This document shows positions 7,412 through 16,480 of a stretch of 64,000 nt of DNA, one piece after another. Numbering within the stretch: the stretch's first letter is position 1; every line of letters starts with the position of its first letter. A program made the translations under genes and the position numbers. The DNA lies in contig CAZSWV010000002.1 in NCBI GenBank assembly GCA_964611295.1, positions 124,001 through 188,000 on the forward strand, read 5' to 3'. This DNA comes from B73-G16 sp964611295 (GTDB lineage: Bacteria > Desulfobacterota > B13-G15). The notes under the pieces were generated by a model. It saw only the letters and a list, made by a program, of their open reading frames with translations, was not told the origin of the DNA and ran no database searches.

Positions 7412-8769
7412 GAGATCGAATGAGAGAATTGTTTTCTGGAGTAAAGACCTCAGTATCCTCTTCAGGGGTGAAAATTGTCGCAATACCTTGGGGGAAAACG
7501 CCCAAAATCACCGCTACTTTTGTCATACGGAGTGGTGCAGAAAAAGACCCCCTAGGGAAAGAAGGCTTGGCCAATCTGACAATAGAGGCCCTTGGTTTCG
7601 GAACGACAACCATGGGTTTTGACGTTTTACACGAAGAGATGGAAAAACAAGGGGCTTCCCTTGAAATGGGTTCTAGTTGGGACTTCTCTTACATTACGTT
7701 ATCTGCTCCTAGTGACTCCTTTGAATTTTTAGTGCCCTTATATAAAGAAATTTTTTTTCAACCTGCTTTTCCCCAAAAAGAAGTCCACGAAGCCAAAAAC
7801 AGACGTAAGGCAAAGTTACAAAAGCTAAGCGATATTCCCTCATGGGTCGCTGATCAATTAATTTGGAATTTGTCATTAAAAAACAGTCCTTATGGCCATT
7901 GCTATATGGGAAATCTTAGGTCAATTGATAATTTGACTTGTGAAGATTTAAAAGGATTTCACGATAAGTATTGTCGTGATGCTTCAAATGTATCTATTAT
8001 AATAGTAGGAAAAGAGGACGCATTTAGGCTTTTAGATCTTGGACTCAAGATAGTAGAGGGTTTTGATGATCATGATAACACACACTTTTCTGAAAAAGGT
8101 ACTTTTACAGCTTCTTGCACTGAAGAGCCTAAGATTATAATAATAGATCGGCCAGACTTAACTCAAAGCGAGATTCGCGTGGCGTTTCCTGGGATTTCAA
8201 GGTATGATCCTGACTATCATGCCTTTATAGTTTTCAACTACATTTTAGGAGGAGGGGGTTTTTCTTCTATACTTATGGACATACTTAGATCAAAAAAAGG
8301 GCTTACTTATGGAGTAAAATCTTATTTCTACCCTTTGAAGATTAGAGGACCAATGGTAATCTCTACTTATACCCCTACAGCTTATACATCTAAGATTTTT
8401 GAAGAAATAATAGATATTATCAGCTCCTTTCCCCATCAAAAAAACCTTGAGCAGTATCTTTATGAAAGCAAAGAGTTTTTCAAAGGCAGTTTCCCCCTAC
8501 GTTTTGAAACTCCTGAAAAATTGCTCAAAGAATTGGTACATCTAGAAACATACCAAATGCCACTGGACGAATTGTTACTTTTTTTAAATAAAATCTCTGA
8601 GGTTAAAATAGATAACATCATGAAGCTAGCAGATTCTTATTTAAAATTAGAGCATTTAAAGGTAATTATTGTGGGGAGAGCCAAGGATTTTCTAAAAGAT
8701 ATTGAACAGTATTGGGGAAAATCTAAAGTTACAGTTATTGATTATAAAGATATAGTTGGACTATTGTAA
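7408..8769 (+). CDS. M16-family protein lacking the zinc motif (partner subunit)
   Basis: Encodes a 453-residue M16 homologue with the usual two-lobe layout (GKEGLANLTIEALGFGT at the position of the active site, and the C-terminal half with GGGFSSILMDILRSKKGLTYGV). The HxxEH motif is absent: the aligned segment reads LANLTIEAL, so it should not bind catalytic zinc. It probably pairs with the upstream catalytic subunit, as known for two-chain M16 peptidases that use a conserved R/Y pair in the inactive chain. Base composition turns distinctly AT-rich from about 7.86 kb onward. Confidence 0.88.
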   Translation: MRDRMRELFSGVKTSVSSSGVKIVAIPWGKTPKITATFVIRSGAEKDPLGKEGLANLTIEALGFGTTTMGFDVLHEEMEKQGASLEMGSSWDFSYITLSAPSDSFEFLVPLYKEIFFQPAFPQKEVHEAKNRRKAKLQKLSDIPSWVADQLIWNLSLKNSPYGHCYMGNLRSIDNLTCEDLKGFHDKYCRDASNVSIIIVGKEDAFRLLDLGLKIVEGFDDHDNTHFSEKGTFTASCTEEPKIIIIDRPDLTQSEIRVAFPGISRYDPDYHAFIVFNYILGGGGFSSILMDILRSKKGLTYGVKSYFYPLKIRGPMVISTYTPTAYTSKIFEEIIDIISSFPHQKNLEQYLYESKEFFKGSFPLRFETPEKLLKELVHLETYQMPLDELLLFLNKISEVKIDNIMKLADSYLKLEHLKVIIVGRAKDFLKDIEQYWGKSKVTVIDYKDIVGLL

Positions 8770-8782
8770 TTAAGAATGCAAA

Positions 8783-11700
8783 ATGATTAAAGCGATATTT
8801 AAAGGCTTGTGCCCTAACTGTAAGGGAGATATCTCTTCGGATAGACTCGAAAAGGGCCTACCGTGTGAACGCTGTTTACCTAATGAAACTGACCCTGAGT
8901 ACTTAATAAAAGGCGCCCTAACTGATTTTTTGAGCTTAAGAGAGGAAGAAAGACAATGGGTGGAGCATTTTACAAAATATATGAAATCACCTCCTTGGAG
9001 TTTACAAATAGCGTGGGCTCGAAGGGTCTTTCTGGGACGTTCGTTTGCGTTACTTGCTCCTACTGGGGTTGGTAAGACATCATTTGGAGTATCCATGTCT
9101 AGTTACCTTGCTAAAAAAGGAAAGAAAACGTACATTATCGTTCCTACCCGTTTATTGGTAGAACAAATTACAGAAAAGCTTCTTTTATTTGGAGTAGAAA
9201 AAAAGACAATTTTGGCCTTTGGAGATGAGGGCTCTGATCGTCGTGAGAAAAAACTACAACTTAAAGAAGGTTTTTTTAACGTCCTTATTACTACTTCTAT
9301 GTTTCTTTATAAAAATTACGATATCATACCTCGGTTTTTTGATTTCATTTTTATCGATGATGTAGATTCTTTCCTTAAAACAGCTAAAAATATCGATAAA
9401 GTGCTTCTTCTATTGGGATTTTCTGAAGAAAGCATAGAAAAAGCGTTAAATCTAATAAAATTGCGAAGTAAACGCTATAAAGAGGAACATGATCGGTCTC
9501 AAATCGAATACTTCTTGAAAGAATTAAAGGAACTCCGGCAGAAAAACAGGGTATTGGTAGTATCTTCTGCGACTTCTACTCCCAAATCGGACAGGGTAAG
9601 GCTCTTTAAAGAACTTTTGGGATTTGAAGTGGGAGCCCCTATGTTTTATTTAAGAAACGTAGTAGACGTTTATACTAAAAGCAATCTCCCATTATATGAA
9701 TGGATAAAGGAACTGGGACAGGGGGGATTAGTCTTTGTCCCTTCTGATGTTGGGCGAGAAAAGATAGCTGAAATAATAAAAGAATTGCAAACACAAGGAA
9801 TAAGTGCTATTTCCTATGAGGACGTTTCAGAGAGCACTTTAAGAAAATTTGAAAATGGTCAAATAGATGTAATAATAGGAATTGCCTCTTATAGAAATCC
9901 ATTAGCTCGAGGCCTTGATCTCCCTCACGCCATAAGGTATGCGTTGTTTTGGGGAGTACCTAAAATTGTCATTTCGTTAAAATTTGAGACTAACATTTCT
10001 CATCTCCTTTGGGCACTTTCTTCATTAAGATCTGCAATTGCCAAAAACCTTCCTCAATACATTACCAAAGTCGACAGATGGATATCCCAATTAAGGCATT
10101 TACAACATTTTTCGGAAGACTTCCTTTCAACTAAACCTTGGTTGAATGATAAAGCCAAAAGATTGAGAGAAGAAATTCATTCTTTTTTAAATGCTGACAT
10201 TTTTATAAATTTAATGTCTTCGTCGAATGAAGTAACTTTACGCCGACTGCAGGATGGCTACTATATGGTAATTTCGGACGCGACAGGATATCTCCAAGCA
10301 AGTGGGAGGACTTCACGGATGTTTGCAGGTGGTGTTACTAAGGGATTGAGTCTCTTGATTGTGGACGACGAGAGAGCTTTTACACACTTACAGAAAAAAC
10401 TCAGATGGTTTAGCGAAGAGATAAAATTCAAAGAGCTTGGTGAAATAGACCTTTCTCAAATACTCAGAGAAATAGATGAAGATAGGGAAAAGATTAAAAA
10501 AATAAAGTTAGGTGAAATCTCTTCTGGACACAAAGAAATTTTAAAGCCTGTACTTATAATCGTTGAATCTCCGAATAAAGCACGAACTATCGCAAATTTC
10601 TTTGGAAAAGCAATAAGAAGAAAAATAGGAGAACAAGAAGTGCTCGAAACCTCCGTTGAAGATAAATATCTAATGATTACTTCTTCATTTGGACATATTT
10701 TAGACTTATGTACAGAAGGAGGATTTTATGGGGTAAAAGTAAATGAAGAAGTTGTTCCCATATACGAACCTATTGATAATAGAGAAAGCATAATTCAAAG
10801 TTTAAGACTAATATCAGAAGAAGTATTTGAAGTACTAATAGCTACTGATCCTGATACTGAAGGGGAAAAAATAGGATGGGATATATTAATGCTTTTAATG
10901 CCATTTGTTAATAAGATACGACGCATGGAATTCCATGAAGTAACAAAAAAAGCAATAATCAATTCTTTAAAAAACCCTCGAGATTTTCATGAAAGTTTAG
11001 TAAAGGCCCAAATACTTAGAAGGGTTGCTGACAGGTGGATTGGGTTTGAGTTTTCCAGATTGTTGTGGAAGGAATTTGGAACAAATATCCTTTCTGCAGG
11101 AAGAGTTCAAACTCCTGTACTTGGTTGGATTATAGCTAAAGAGGCTGAATATAGGAAAAGAATTTATAAAGTAATAGTTAGAATTGGAGTAAATAGAAAA
11201 CCGCTTCGCGTAGAGTTTGTTTTTGAAGAAAAAGATAAAGCTAAACAATTCTTTGAAAACTTAAAAGAAGTAGAGGTGACGATAAATACTGTCATAGAAG
11301 AAGAAAGACACCCTCCACCTCCTTTACGAACTGACACCTTGCTAAAGGAAGCTAATGATAAATTGAGGTTTTCAGTTCCCTTGACCATGCAACTTGCTCA
11401 AATCCTTTTTGAACTTGGATTTATTACCTATCACCGAACAGATTCTATACGCGTTTCTGATTATGGGATAAGTTTAGCTAAAGAATATGTAAAAGAAGAG
11501 TTTGCTGAGGAGTACTTCGCTGGTAGATCATGGTCACAAGAAGGTGCACATGAATGTATAAGACCAACTAAACCCCTTGATGGGAATGAATTAAGGGCAC
11601 TAGTTTTAAGTGGCCAAATAGAAGGCTTGTCTCGCGATCACGTTCTTTTATACGATCTGATATTTAAAAGGTTCATCGCCAGTCAGATGAGGCCCATAAA

Positions 11701-12187
11701 AGTAAAAGAAGCTGAAATTTGTATAAAAGCTTTAGGGGAAGAAAAAAACCTAAGAGTGTGTACAGATATATTAACAGATGGATGGAACAGAATGGTTAGT
11801 TTTGATACTTACAATATTCAAGAAGGCATAATTAACGTAGAAAATAACAAAGAATTCAGAAGTGAACCTAAAGCTTTTTTATATACTCAAGGAGAGTTAG
11901 TTCAGGAAATGCGCGAAAAGGGTATCGGAAGGCCGTCTACTTACGCAACAATTGTTGAAAAGTTATTAGAAAGACATTACGTAATAGAAAAAAAGGGACG
12001 TCTAATACCAACTAAGTTAGGGAAAAAAGTCTATCAATATCTCCTTCAATACGAAAAGGTACGAAACTTTTTGTCCGAGAATTTTACAAAACACCTTGAA
12101 AAACTTATGGACGAAGTAGAAGAAGGGAAAGGAGATTACGAGTACATTCTAAAACAATTATATACTCAAATCTGTAATATTACATAA
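8783..12187 (+). CDS. rgy: Reverse gyrase
   Basis: Encodes a 1134-residue fusion of a helicase-like ATPase and a type IA topoisomerase that introduces positive supercoils. This is the hallmark enzyme of hyperthermophiles and many thermophiles. The N-terminal zinc finger is C10/C13/C28/C31. Walker A is APTGVGKT (92-99), Walker B-like DDVD is 192-195, and the QASGRTSRM helicase motif is present. The Toprim domain starts with IIVESPNKA (E595) and has DPDTEGE (D689, D691). The catalytic tyrosine is Y883 in ITYHRTDS. The usual second zinc finger inside Toprim is missing. It follows the M16 genes by 13 bases and is AT-rich. Confidence 0.97.
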   Translation: MIKAIFKGLCPNCKGDISSDRLEKGLPCERCLPNETDPEYLIKGALTDFLSLREEERQWVEHFTKYMKSPPWSLQIAWARRVFLGRSFALLAPTGVGKTSFGVSMSSYLAKKGKKTYIIVPTRLLVEQITEKLLLFGVEKKTILAFGDEGSDRREKKLQLKEGFFNVLITTSMFLYKNYDIIPRFFDFIFIDDVDSFLKTAKNIDKVLLLLGFSEESIEKALNLIKLRSKRYKEEHDRSQIEYFLKELKELRQKNRVLVVSSATSTPKSDRVRLFKELLGFEVGAPMFYLRNVVDVYTKSNLPLYEWIKELGQGGLVFVPSDVGREKIAEIIKELQTQGISAISYEDVSESTLRKFENGQIDVIIGIASYRNPLARGLDLPHAIRYALFWGVPKIVISLKFETNISHLLWALSSLRSAIAKNLPQYITKVDRWISQLRHLQHFSEDFLSTKPWLNDKAKRLREEIHSFLNADIFINLMSSSNEVTLRRLQDGYYMVISDATGYLQASGRTSRMFAGGVTKGLSLLIVDDERAFTHLQKKLRWFSEEIKFKELGEIDLSQILREIDEDREKIKKIKLGEISSGHKEILKPVLIIVESPNKARTIANFFGKAIRRKIGEQEVLETSVEDKYLMITSSFGHILDLCTEGGFYGVKVNEEVVPIYEPIDNRESIIQSLRLISEEVFEVLIATDPDTEGEKIGWDILMLLMPFVNKIRRMEFHEVTKKAIINSLKNPRDFHESLVKAQILRRVADRWIGFEFSRLLWKEFGTNILSAGRVQTPVLGWIIAKEAEYRKRIYKVIVRIGVNRKPLRVEFVFEEKDKAKQFFENLKEVEVTINTVIEEERHPPPPLRTDTLLKEANDKLRFSVPLTMQLAQILFELGFITYHRTDSIRVSDYGISLAKEYVKEEFAEEYFAGRSWSQEGAHECIRPTKPLDGNELRALVLSGQIEGLSRDHVLLYDLIFKRFIASQMRPIKVKEAEICIKALGEEKNLRVCTDILTDGWNRMVSFDTYNIQEGIINVENNKEFRSEPKAFLYTQGELVQEMREKGIGRPSTYATIVEKLLERHYVIEKKGRLIPTKLGKKVYQYLLQYEKVRNFLSENFTKHLEKLMDEVEEGKGDYEYILKQLYTQICNIT

Positions 12188-13673
12188 AATAATTACGCTT
12201 CACCTTCAGTGAAAGTATAGAAAATATAAGTATTACGAAAATAATAAACAAACGTGTTATCAGAAGGTTCCAGGTTAACTTTGTTAAGGATAGAATAGGA
12301 TTCGCTATTATCCATTGATAAAGTAAAGCGGTGAGAATTGCTGTGGGTATAATGTAGAAAAACGACATCCTTCGTGTAATGTTAATATTAAAGTTTTCGC
12401 TTAAGCTAACTATAACGTTTCTATCCTTGGGAAGTAATATAAACACAAAAGCTACAGTTTCTACCAAAGCAAAGATCACCAAAAATAAGGTACCGATCCA
12501 AAAATCCAGTTCATCGATGAAAGAAGGCACAAAAGCAGAAAGCGCTCCTCCAATGGAAATCAGGATTATGGTGGCTAAAACTGCTTTTCTATGAGGCCAC
12601 CCCCTTTCTTCTTCAAAAAACGCTATTACAGGCTGGGCAAGGGCCAAAGACGATGTCAAGGCAGCTAAGAAAAGAAGCAAGAACCACATAAAAGCTACAA
12701 CGTTTCCTAGAGGCAAACTCAGTAGTATAGCCGGCATACTCATAAAACCAATGCGGAAAGTTCCTTCCTGTGCCAGTTTTTGTACGGAACTAGCACCAAA
12801 CATAGCGAAAGCTGCAGGTATCGCAATAGTGGCTCCAAGCCCAATTTCAACCACTTCGTTGAGCATCGTCGTCTGTAAAGCTGCTTTCAGAACGGCTTCT
12901 TTTTTTCTTATGTAACTTGCATAAGCAGCCATACACCCCATACCCAAGGAAAGGGTGAAGAAAATTTGACCAGTAGCTTCTATCCATACCTGAGGGTCGG
13001 CCAGTTTACTTAAATCTGCTTTAAAAATAAACAAAAGACCTTCCACTCCTCGACCCCCTTTAAGGGACAGGGACAATATAGCTAAAAATACTCCCATTCC
13101 TATAAGCAAAGGGATCCCGATTATAGCGGTTTTTTCTATACCTTTCCTTATACCGAGTAAAAGAACAAAAGCATTAAATGCAAGGGTGATCCCTAGAAAG
13201 AAAAGGGCCCAAAATGAAGGTCTTAAATAATCCCTCAAAAAGTTCAAGAAGGGTTCTAAACTTTCCTCCAACCCCTTTGTTACAAGGGGTTTAGGCAACT
13301 CCCCAAAAAGGGACATCCAAGCAAATCCCAGTGTCCAAGATTCTATGTAAATGTAATAGCAACAAATCAACAAAGGGATCACAACTCCTAAACTGCCTAT
13401 AATCCTTGCAACATTAGACTCTTTGAACATAGCCCCAAAGATCCCCACCATTGATCCACGGCCTTTTACCCCTCCATAAGCCCCTATAACCCACTCAAGG
13501 AACATCAACGGTATACCCATAAAGAAAAGCGCTAGGAAATAAGGGAGCATAAAGGCTCCCCCTCCGTAAAGCGCCACCTTTGATGGAAAACGTAAGAGAT
13601 TCCCTAATCCTATGGCATTACCAGCTGCAGCAAGAACAAGCCCTATACGTGAGGCCCAAACCTCTCTCCGCAT
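12180..13673 (-). CDS. Sodium:neurotransmitter symporter (SNF/NSS) family transporter
   Basis: Encodes a 497-residue polytopic inner-membrane protein related to LeuT-type Na+-coupled amino acid transporters. The start RIGLVLAAAGNAIGLGNLLRFP contains the unwound TM1 region that holds sodium and substrate in this family. About eleven or twelve hydrophobic segments follow. The substrate is likely an amino acid, but specificity cannot be read here. The ATG follows GGGGAGG. Its 3' end overlaps the reverse gyrase end by 8 bases on the opposite strand. Confidence 0.92.
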   Translation of the reverse strand: MRREVWASRIGLVLAAAGNAIGLGNLLRFPSKVALYGGGAFMLPYFLALFFMGIPLMFLEWVIGAYGGVKGRGSMVGIFGAMFKESNVARIIGSLGVVIPLLICCYYIYIESWTLGFAWMSLFGELPKPLVTKGLEESLEPFLNFLRDYLRPSFWALFFLGITLAFNAFVLLLGIRKGIEKTAIIGIPLLIGMGVFLAILSLSLKGGRGVEGLLFIFKADLSKLADPQVWIEATGQIFFTLSLGMGCMAAYASYIRKKEAVLKAALQTTMLNEVVEIGLGATIAIPAAFAMFGASSVQKLAQEGTFRIGFMSMPAILLSLPLGNVVAFMWFLLLFLAALTSSLALAQPVIAFFEEERGWPHRKAVLATIILISIGGALSAFVPSFIDELDFWIGTLFLVIFALVETVAFVFILLPKDRNVIVSLSENFNINITRRMSFFYIIPTAILTALLYQWIIANPILSLTKLTWNLLITRLFIIFVILIFSILSLKVKRNYFM

Positions 13674-13694
13674 AACACCTCCCCGTCACAAAGT

Positions 13695-13723
13695 TTGCAA
13701 AAAGGAAAGATAAACCATACAAT
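13695..13723 (+). promoter_or_regulatory. Predicted promoter of the radical SAM gene
   Basis: TTGCAA (13695-13700), a 17-base spacer and TACAAT (13718-13723) form a good sigma-70-type promoter. Transcription should start near 13730, about 23 bases before the ATG. No convincing Shine-Dalgarno lies between. Confidence 0.55.
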
Positions 13724-13752
13724 TTATAAAAACTCCCTCACAGTCGCTAGCT

Positions 13753-14658
13753 ATGCAACCTTCATATATTGAGATGTTCAAAAAGGGAATCCTTCATGAA
13801 CGAGTTCAAATTTTAAAACAGTTCCTCGAAGAATGTCAACTGTGTCCTCGCCGATGTAAAGTCAATCGAATTAAAGGGCAAAAGGGATATTGTAAAGCTC
13901 CTGCAGAATTAATGGTCTCTAGTGCTTTTCCACATTTTGGAGAAGAACCGCCACTTGTAGGCACACATGGGTCAGGTACGATCTTTTTAACTCATTGCAA
14001 CTTAAGGTGTGTGTTCTGCCAAAACTATGAGATAAGCCATCTAGGTCAAGGAGAAAAGATAACACCTAAAGAATTGGCAGAAATAATGATCTATCTTCAA
14101 AAACAGGGATGTCATAACATTAATTTGGTAACTCCCACACATTATGTTCCTCAAATCGTTGAGTCACTTATGTATGCTATAGAAATGGGATTGGATATTC
14201 CTCTTGTTTATAATTGCGGAGGATACGAATCGTTAGAAATCATAAAGCTACTAGAAGGAATTTTTGATATATACATGCCTGACATTAAATTTCTTAATCC
14301 GACACACTCTTCTTTATTCTGTGAAGCTCCTGATTATCCTCAGATAGTAAAATCGATAGTAAAAGAAATGCATAGACAGGTAGGAGATCTTAAATTAAAC
14401 GAGAAAGGGATTGCTTTCAAGGGATTATTGATACGCCATTTGGTAATGCCAAATGGAACGAGTGATACTCCTGAGGTGTTGAAATTTGTAGCTACTGAAG
14501 TTTCCTTGCATAGTTATATTAACATAATGGCACAGTACCGTCCTCTGTACAGGGCTCATGAATTTCCCCTCATAAGTCGCCGCATAACGCCCAAGGAATA
14601 CTTGGAAGCTTTACATTTAGCTAGAGAATTGGGACTTTACAGGGGGTTCCCTTATTAA
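13753..14658 (+). CDS. Radical SAM protein related to pyruvate formate-lyase activators (COG1313-like)
   Basis: Encodes a 301-residue radical SAM enzyme. The [4Fe-4S]/SAM motif is C82-x3-C86-x2-C89 (HCNLRCVFCQNYE). An extra N-terminal cysteine set (C28, C31, C35, C47) could hold a second metal centre. The overall pattern (EEPPLVG, GSGTIFLTHCNLRC, YMPDIKF, RHLVMPN) fits the uncharacterised PflX-like group rather than a dedicated glycyl-radical activator. No glycyl-radical enzyme lies nearby, so the target is unknown. It has its own promoter and ends in a strong bidirectional terminator. Confidence 0.85.
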   Translation: MQPSYIEMFKKGILHERVQILKQFLEECQLCPRRCKVNRIKGQKGYCKAPAELMVSSAFPHFGEEPPLVGTHGSGTIFLTHCNLRCVFCQNYEISHLGQGEKITPKELAEIMIYLQKQGCHNINLVTPTHYVPQIVESLMYAIEMGLDIPLVYNCGGYESLEIIKLLEGIFDIYMPDIKFLNPTHSSLFCEAPDYPQIVKSIVKEMHRQVGDLKLNEKGIAFKGLLIRHLVMPNGTSDTPEVLKFVATEVSLHSYINIMAQYRPLYRAHEFPLISRRITPKEYLEALHLARELGLYRGFPY

Positions 14659-14681
14659 ACCTTACAGGTATTACAGCTAAA

Positions 14682-14714
14682 AAAGGCGAAGATCCTTTTT
14701 GGACCTTCGCCTTT
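14682..14714. terminator. Bidirectional intrinsic terminator between the radical SAM gene and HU
   Basis: A 14-bp stem with one mismatch (14682-14695 with 14701-14714) and a five-T loop is flanked by an A-run on the left and T-rich sequence on the right. The tract is strongest for the minus-strand HU transcript (six U residues). It can also stop the plus-strand radical SAM transcript. Confidence 0.88.
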
Positions 14715-14752
14715 TCCTTTGAAAAATTCTTCTCACTGCTACTATTTTAATT

Positions 14753-15025
14753 TTACTTTATAGCCTCCCTAAGGTTTTTTCCTACCTTAAACTTTGGCAC
14801 CTTCACAGCAGGTATCTGAATCTCCTGTCCCGTCCTAGGATTGCGCCCTTTTCTAGCAGCCCTCTGAGCTACCATAAAGGTCCCAAAACCTGGCAAAGCT
14901 ACCTTGTCTCCCGCTTTAAGGGCTTCTGTTACGACATTCAAGAAGGCATTTATAGCTCTTTCAGCTGCAGCCCGTGGTATTTTGGCTTCGTCTGCTACTT
15001 TTGCGATTAAATCTGCTTTTTTCAT
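14753..15025 (-). CDS. hup: HU-family DNA-binding protein
   Basis: Encodes a 90-residue HU protein that bends and compacts DNA as a dimer. The sequence MKKADLIAKVADEAK, the GFGTFMVAQRAARKGRNP region and the DNA-contacting arm RNPRTGQEIQIPA are classical. It could be HU alpha-type or an IHF-like variant, and only one copy is in the window. An AGGAGGTGG site precedes the ATG. It is monocistronic, with a TTGCCA-17-TAATAA promoter and a terminator. An AT-only 8-bp hairpin (15041-15048 with 15062-15069) sits just upstream of the ribosome-binding site. Confidence 0.96.
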   Translation of the reverse strand: MKKADLIAKVADEAKIPRAAAERAINAFLNVVTEALKAGDKVALPGFGTFMVAQRAARKGRNPRTGQEIQIPAVKVPKFKVGKNLREAIK

Positions 15026-15094
15026 CTGCCACCTCCTAATGGTTTTTTTATATTAATTTTTAAAAAACCACCGCTTACCCTAAATTCAAACTTT

Positions 15095-15123
15095 TTATTA
15101 GCATAACCCCAGGATTTTGGCAA
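15095..15123 (-). promoter_or_regulatory. Predicted HU promoter
   Basis: On the minus strand TTGCCA (15123-15118) and TAATAA (15100-15095) are spaced by 17 bases, about 70 bases upstream of the HU start. The leader would contain the AT-rich hairpin at 15041-15069. Confidence 0.55.
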
Positions 15124-15159
15124 GGTTTTTCCAATTTATCAATGGTTGATCTGTTCTGA

Positions 15160-15528
15160 TTAACTTTCATCCAAAAAAACCCCCTTTATGAGTTCAATTC
15201 GTACCCCTCCCTTAGATAAGAGTATGCCCAATACATCGAAACGCACGTTTTTTATCCCGTTAAAACCATATCTTTGAAGAAAAATACTTGCAACCTTTTT
15301 CATCCTTTTTAATTTGAAAGGAGAAACGGCTTCCAAAGGATGTCCAAAAAAGATGTTAGACCTTGTTTTAACTTCTACAAAAACTAATGTATCTCCATCC
15401 AAAGCTATAATGTCGATTTCGCCTTCTTGAGTGCGATAATTTTGAGCTATTACTTTATATCCAGCATCCTTTAAAGTCTGAAGTGCAATTTGTTCACCTA
15501 AATTTCCAATTTTGCGGTTTTTATGCAT
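15160..15528 (-). CDS. yraN: UPF0102/YraN-family endonuclease-like protein
   Basis: Encodes a 122-residue YraN protein with a PD-(D/E)xK nuclease-like core: GNLGEQIALQTLKDAGY, then QEGEIDIIALDGDTLVFVEVKTR, where E/D/ExK residues form the putative active site. Its function is not firmly established. Family members are often found, as here, beside rnhB and rplS. It overlaps rnhB by 8 bases and is the last gene of the ffh-to-yraN run. Confidence 0.93.
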   Translation of the reverse strand: MHKNRKIGNLGEQIALQTLKDAGYKVIAQNYRTQEGEIDIIALDGDTLVFVEVKTRSNIFFGHPLEAVSPFKLKRMKKVASIFLQRYGFNGIKNVRFDVLGILLSKGGVRIELIKGVFLDES

Positions 15529-16138
15529 CTACACCTTTAAAGCTTCTTCGATGTATAGGACTTGGACCATATCGCTGCAATGCTTCTTTGTGTTCCAGTG
15601 TAGGATAACCCTTATTACGGTCAAAACCATATTGTGGATACAACTGATGATATTTGACCATTATACGGTCCCTAAAGACTTTTGCGATAATAGAAGCAGC
15701 TGATATAAATGGGCAAAAAAAATCACCTCTTATTATCGTTTGCTGGGGTATATCTAGGCCATCAAGTTTAAATTTCCCGTCTACTAAAACACCATTTGGT
15801 AAAGGCCTAAGTTTCAATACTGCTTTTTTCATTGCTAAGATAGATGCGTTATGTATGTTGATAAGCTCTATAAGCCTGGGGCCTATTACCGCAACTTTCC
15901 ATGCCACTGCGCATGATATGAGTTGTTTAAAAATGTCTTCCCTTTGCCTAGAAGAAAGCTGTTTCGAATCTTTTAAATTGATTTTCCCTATATCCTCAGG
16001 CTTAAGTATAACAGCAGCTGCAACTACTGGACCGGCCAATGGACCTCTTCCTGCCTCATCTACCCCTGCACAAAAGCCTGTGCTACAAATTTCCACCCCC
16101 TGGCATTCCTTTGTGGATACTTTGCATAAGGGCTTCAT
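15521..16138 (-). CDS. rnhB: Ribonuclease HII
   Basis: Removes RNA from RNA:DNA hybrids and misincorporated ribonucleotides. Encodes 205 residues with the acidic core in GVDEAGRGPLAGPV (D and E ligands), LVDGKF and ASIIAKVFRDRIM. A roughly 20-residue N-terminal extension with three cysteines precedes the catalytic domain. Translation is coupled to rplS by an ATGA overlap. Its place between rplS and yraN is a common bacterial arrangement. Confidence 0.96.
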   Translation of the reverse strand: MKPLCKVSTKECQGVEICSTGFCAGVDEAGRGPLAGPVVAAAVILKPEDIGKINLKDSKQLSSRQREDIFKQLISCAVAWKVAVIGPRLIELINIHNASILAMKKAVLKLRPLPNGVLVDGKFKLDGLDIPQQTIIRGDFFCPFISAASIIAKVFRDRIMVKYHQLYPQYGFDRNKGYPTLEHKEALQRYGPSPIHRRSFKGVDA

Positions 16139-16479
16139 TTTTTCTCTTTTATACGGGCACTTTTCCCACTTCTTTCCCTCAGATAATACAGCCGTGCCCT
16201 ACGCACTTTTCCCTTTCGGATCACTTCGATCTTCTGGAGGTTTGGAGAATACAGGGGAAAGGTCCTTTCCACTCCGACTCCATAGGAAACTTTTCGTACT
16301 GTAAATGTCGCCCTTGTCCCCCCTCCCCTTTTCCTTATTACTACTCCTTCGAATATGTGGACCTTTTCCTTTTCACCTTCAGGGAACCTATAATGCACCC
16401 TCACCGTATCACCAGGCCAAAACTCAGGGATATCCGACCTAATGTAATCCTTTTCGATTTGTCTCACCTTACCCTCCAT
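16135..16479 (-). CDS. rplS: Large-subunit ribosomal protein bL19
   Basis: Encodes a 114-residue bL19, located at the 30S-50S interface. The stretches PEFWPGDTVRVHY, KVHIFEGVVIRKRGGG, TFTVRKVSYGVGVERTFPLYSP and RARLYYLRER are typical and complete. It is one base past the SPOUT methylase gene and overlaps rnhB by 4 bases. The rpsP-rimM-trmD-rplS order is the standard bacterial set, here interrupted by the methylase gene. Confidence 0.97.
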   Translation of the reverse strand: MEGKVRQIEKDYIRSDIPEFWPGDTVRVHYRFPEGEKEKVHIFEGVVIRKRGGGTRATFTVRKVSYGVGVERTFPLYSPNLQKIEVIRKGKVRRARLYYLRERSGKSARIKEKK

Positions 16480-16480
16480 C

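Noticed and set aside
8770..9096. Open frames antisense to genes (for example within the reverse gyrase start, ilvD and gyrA)
   Set aside because: They mirror codon structure of strongly conserved genes, have no ribosome-binding site and no recognisable protein sequence.
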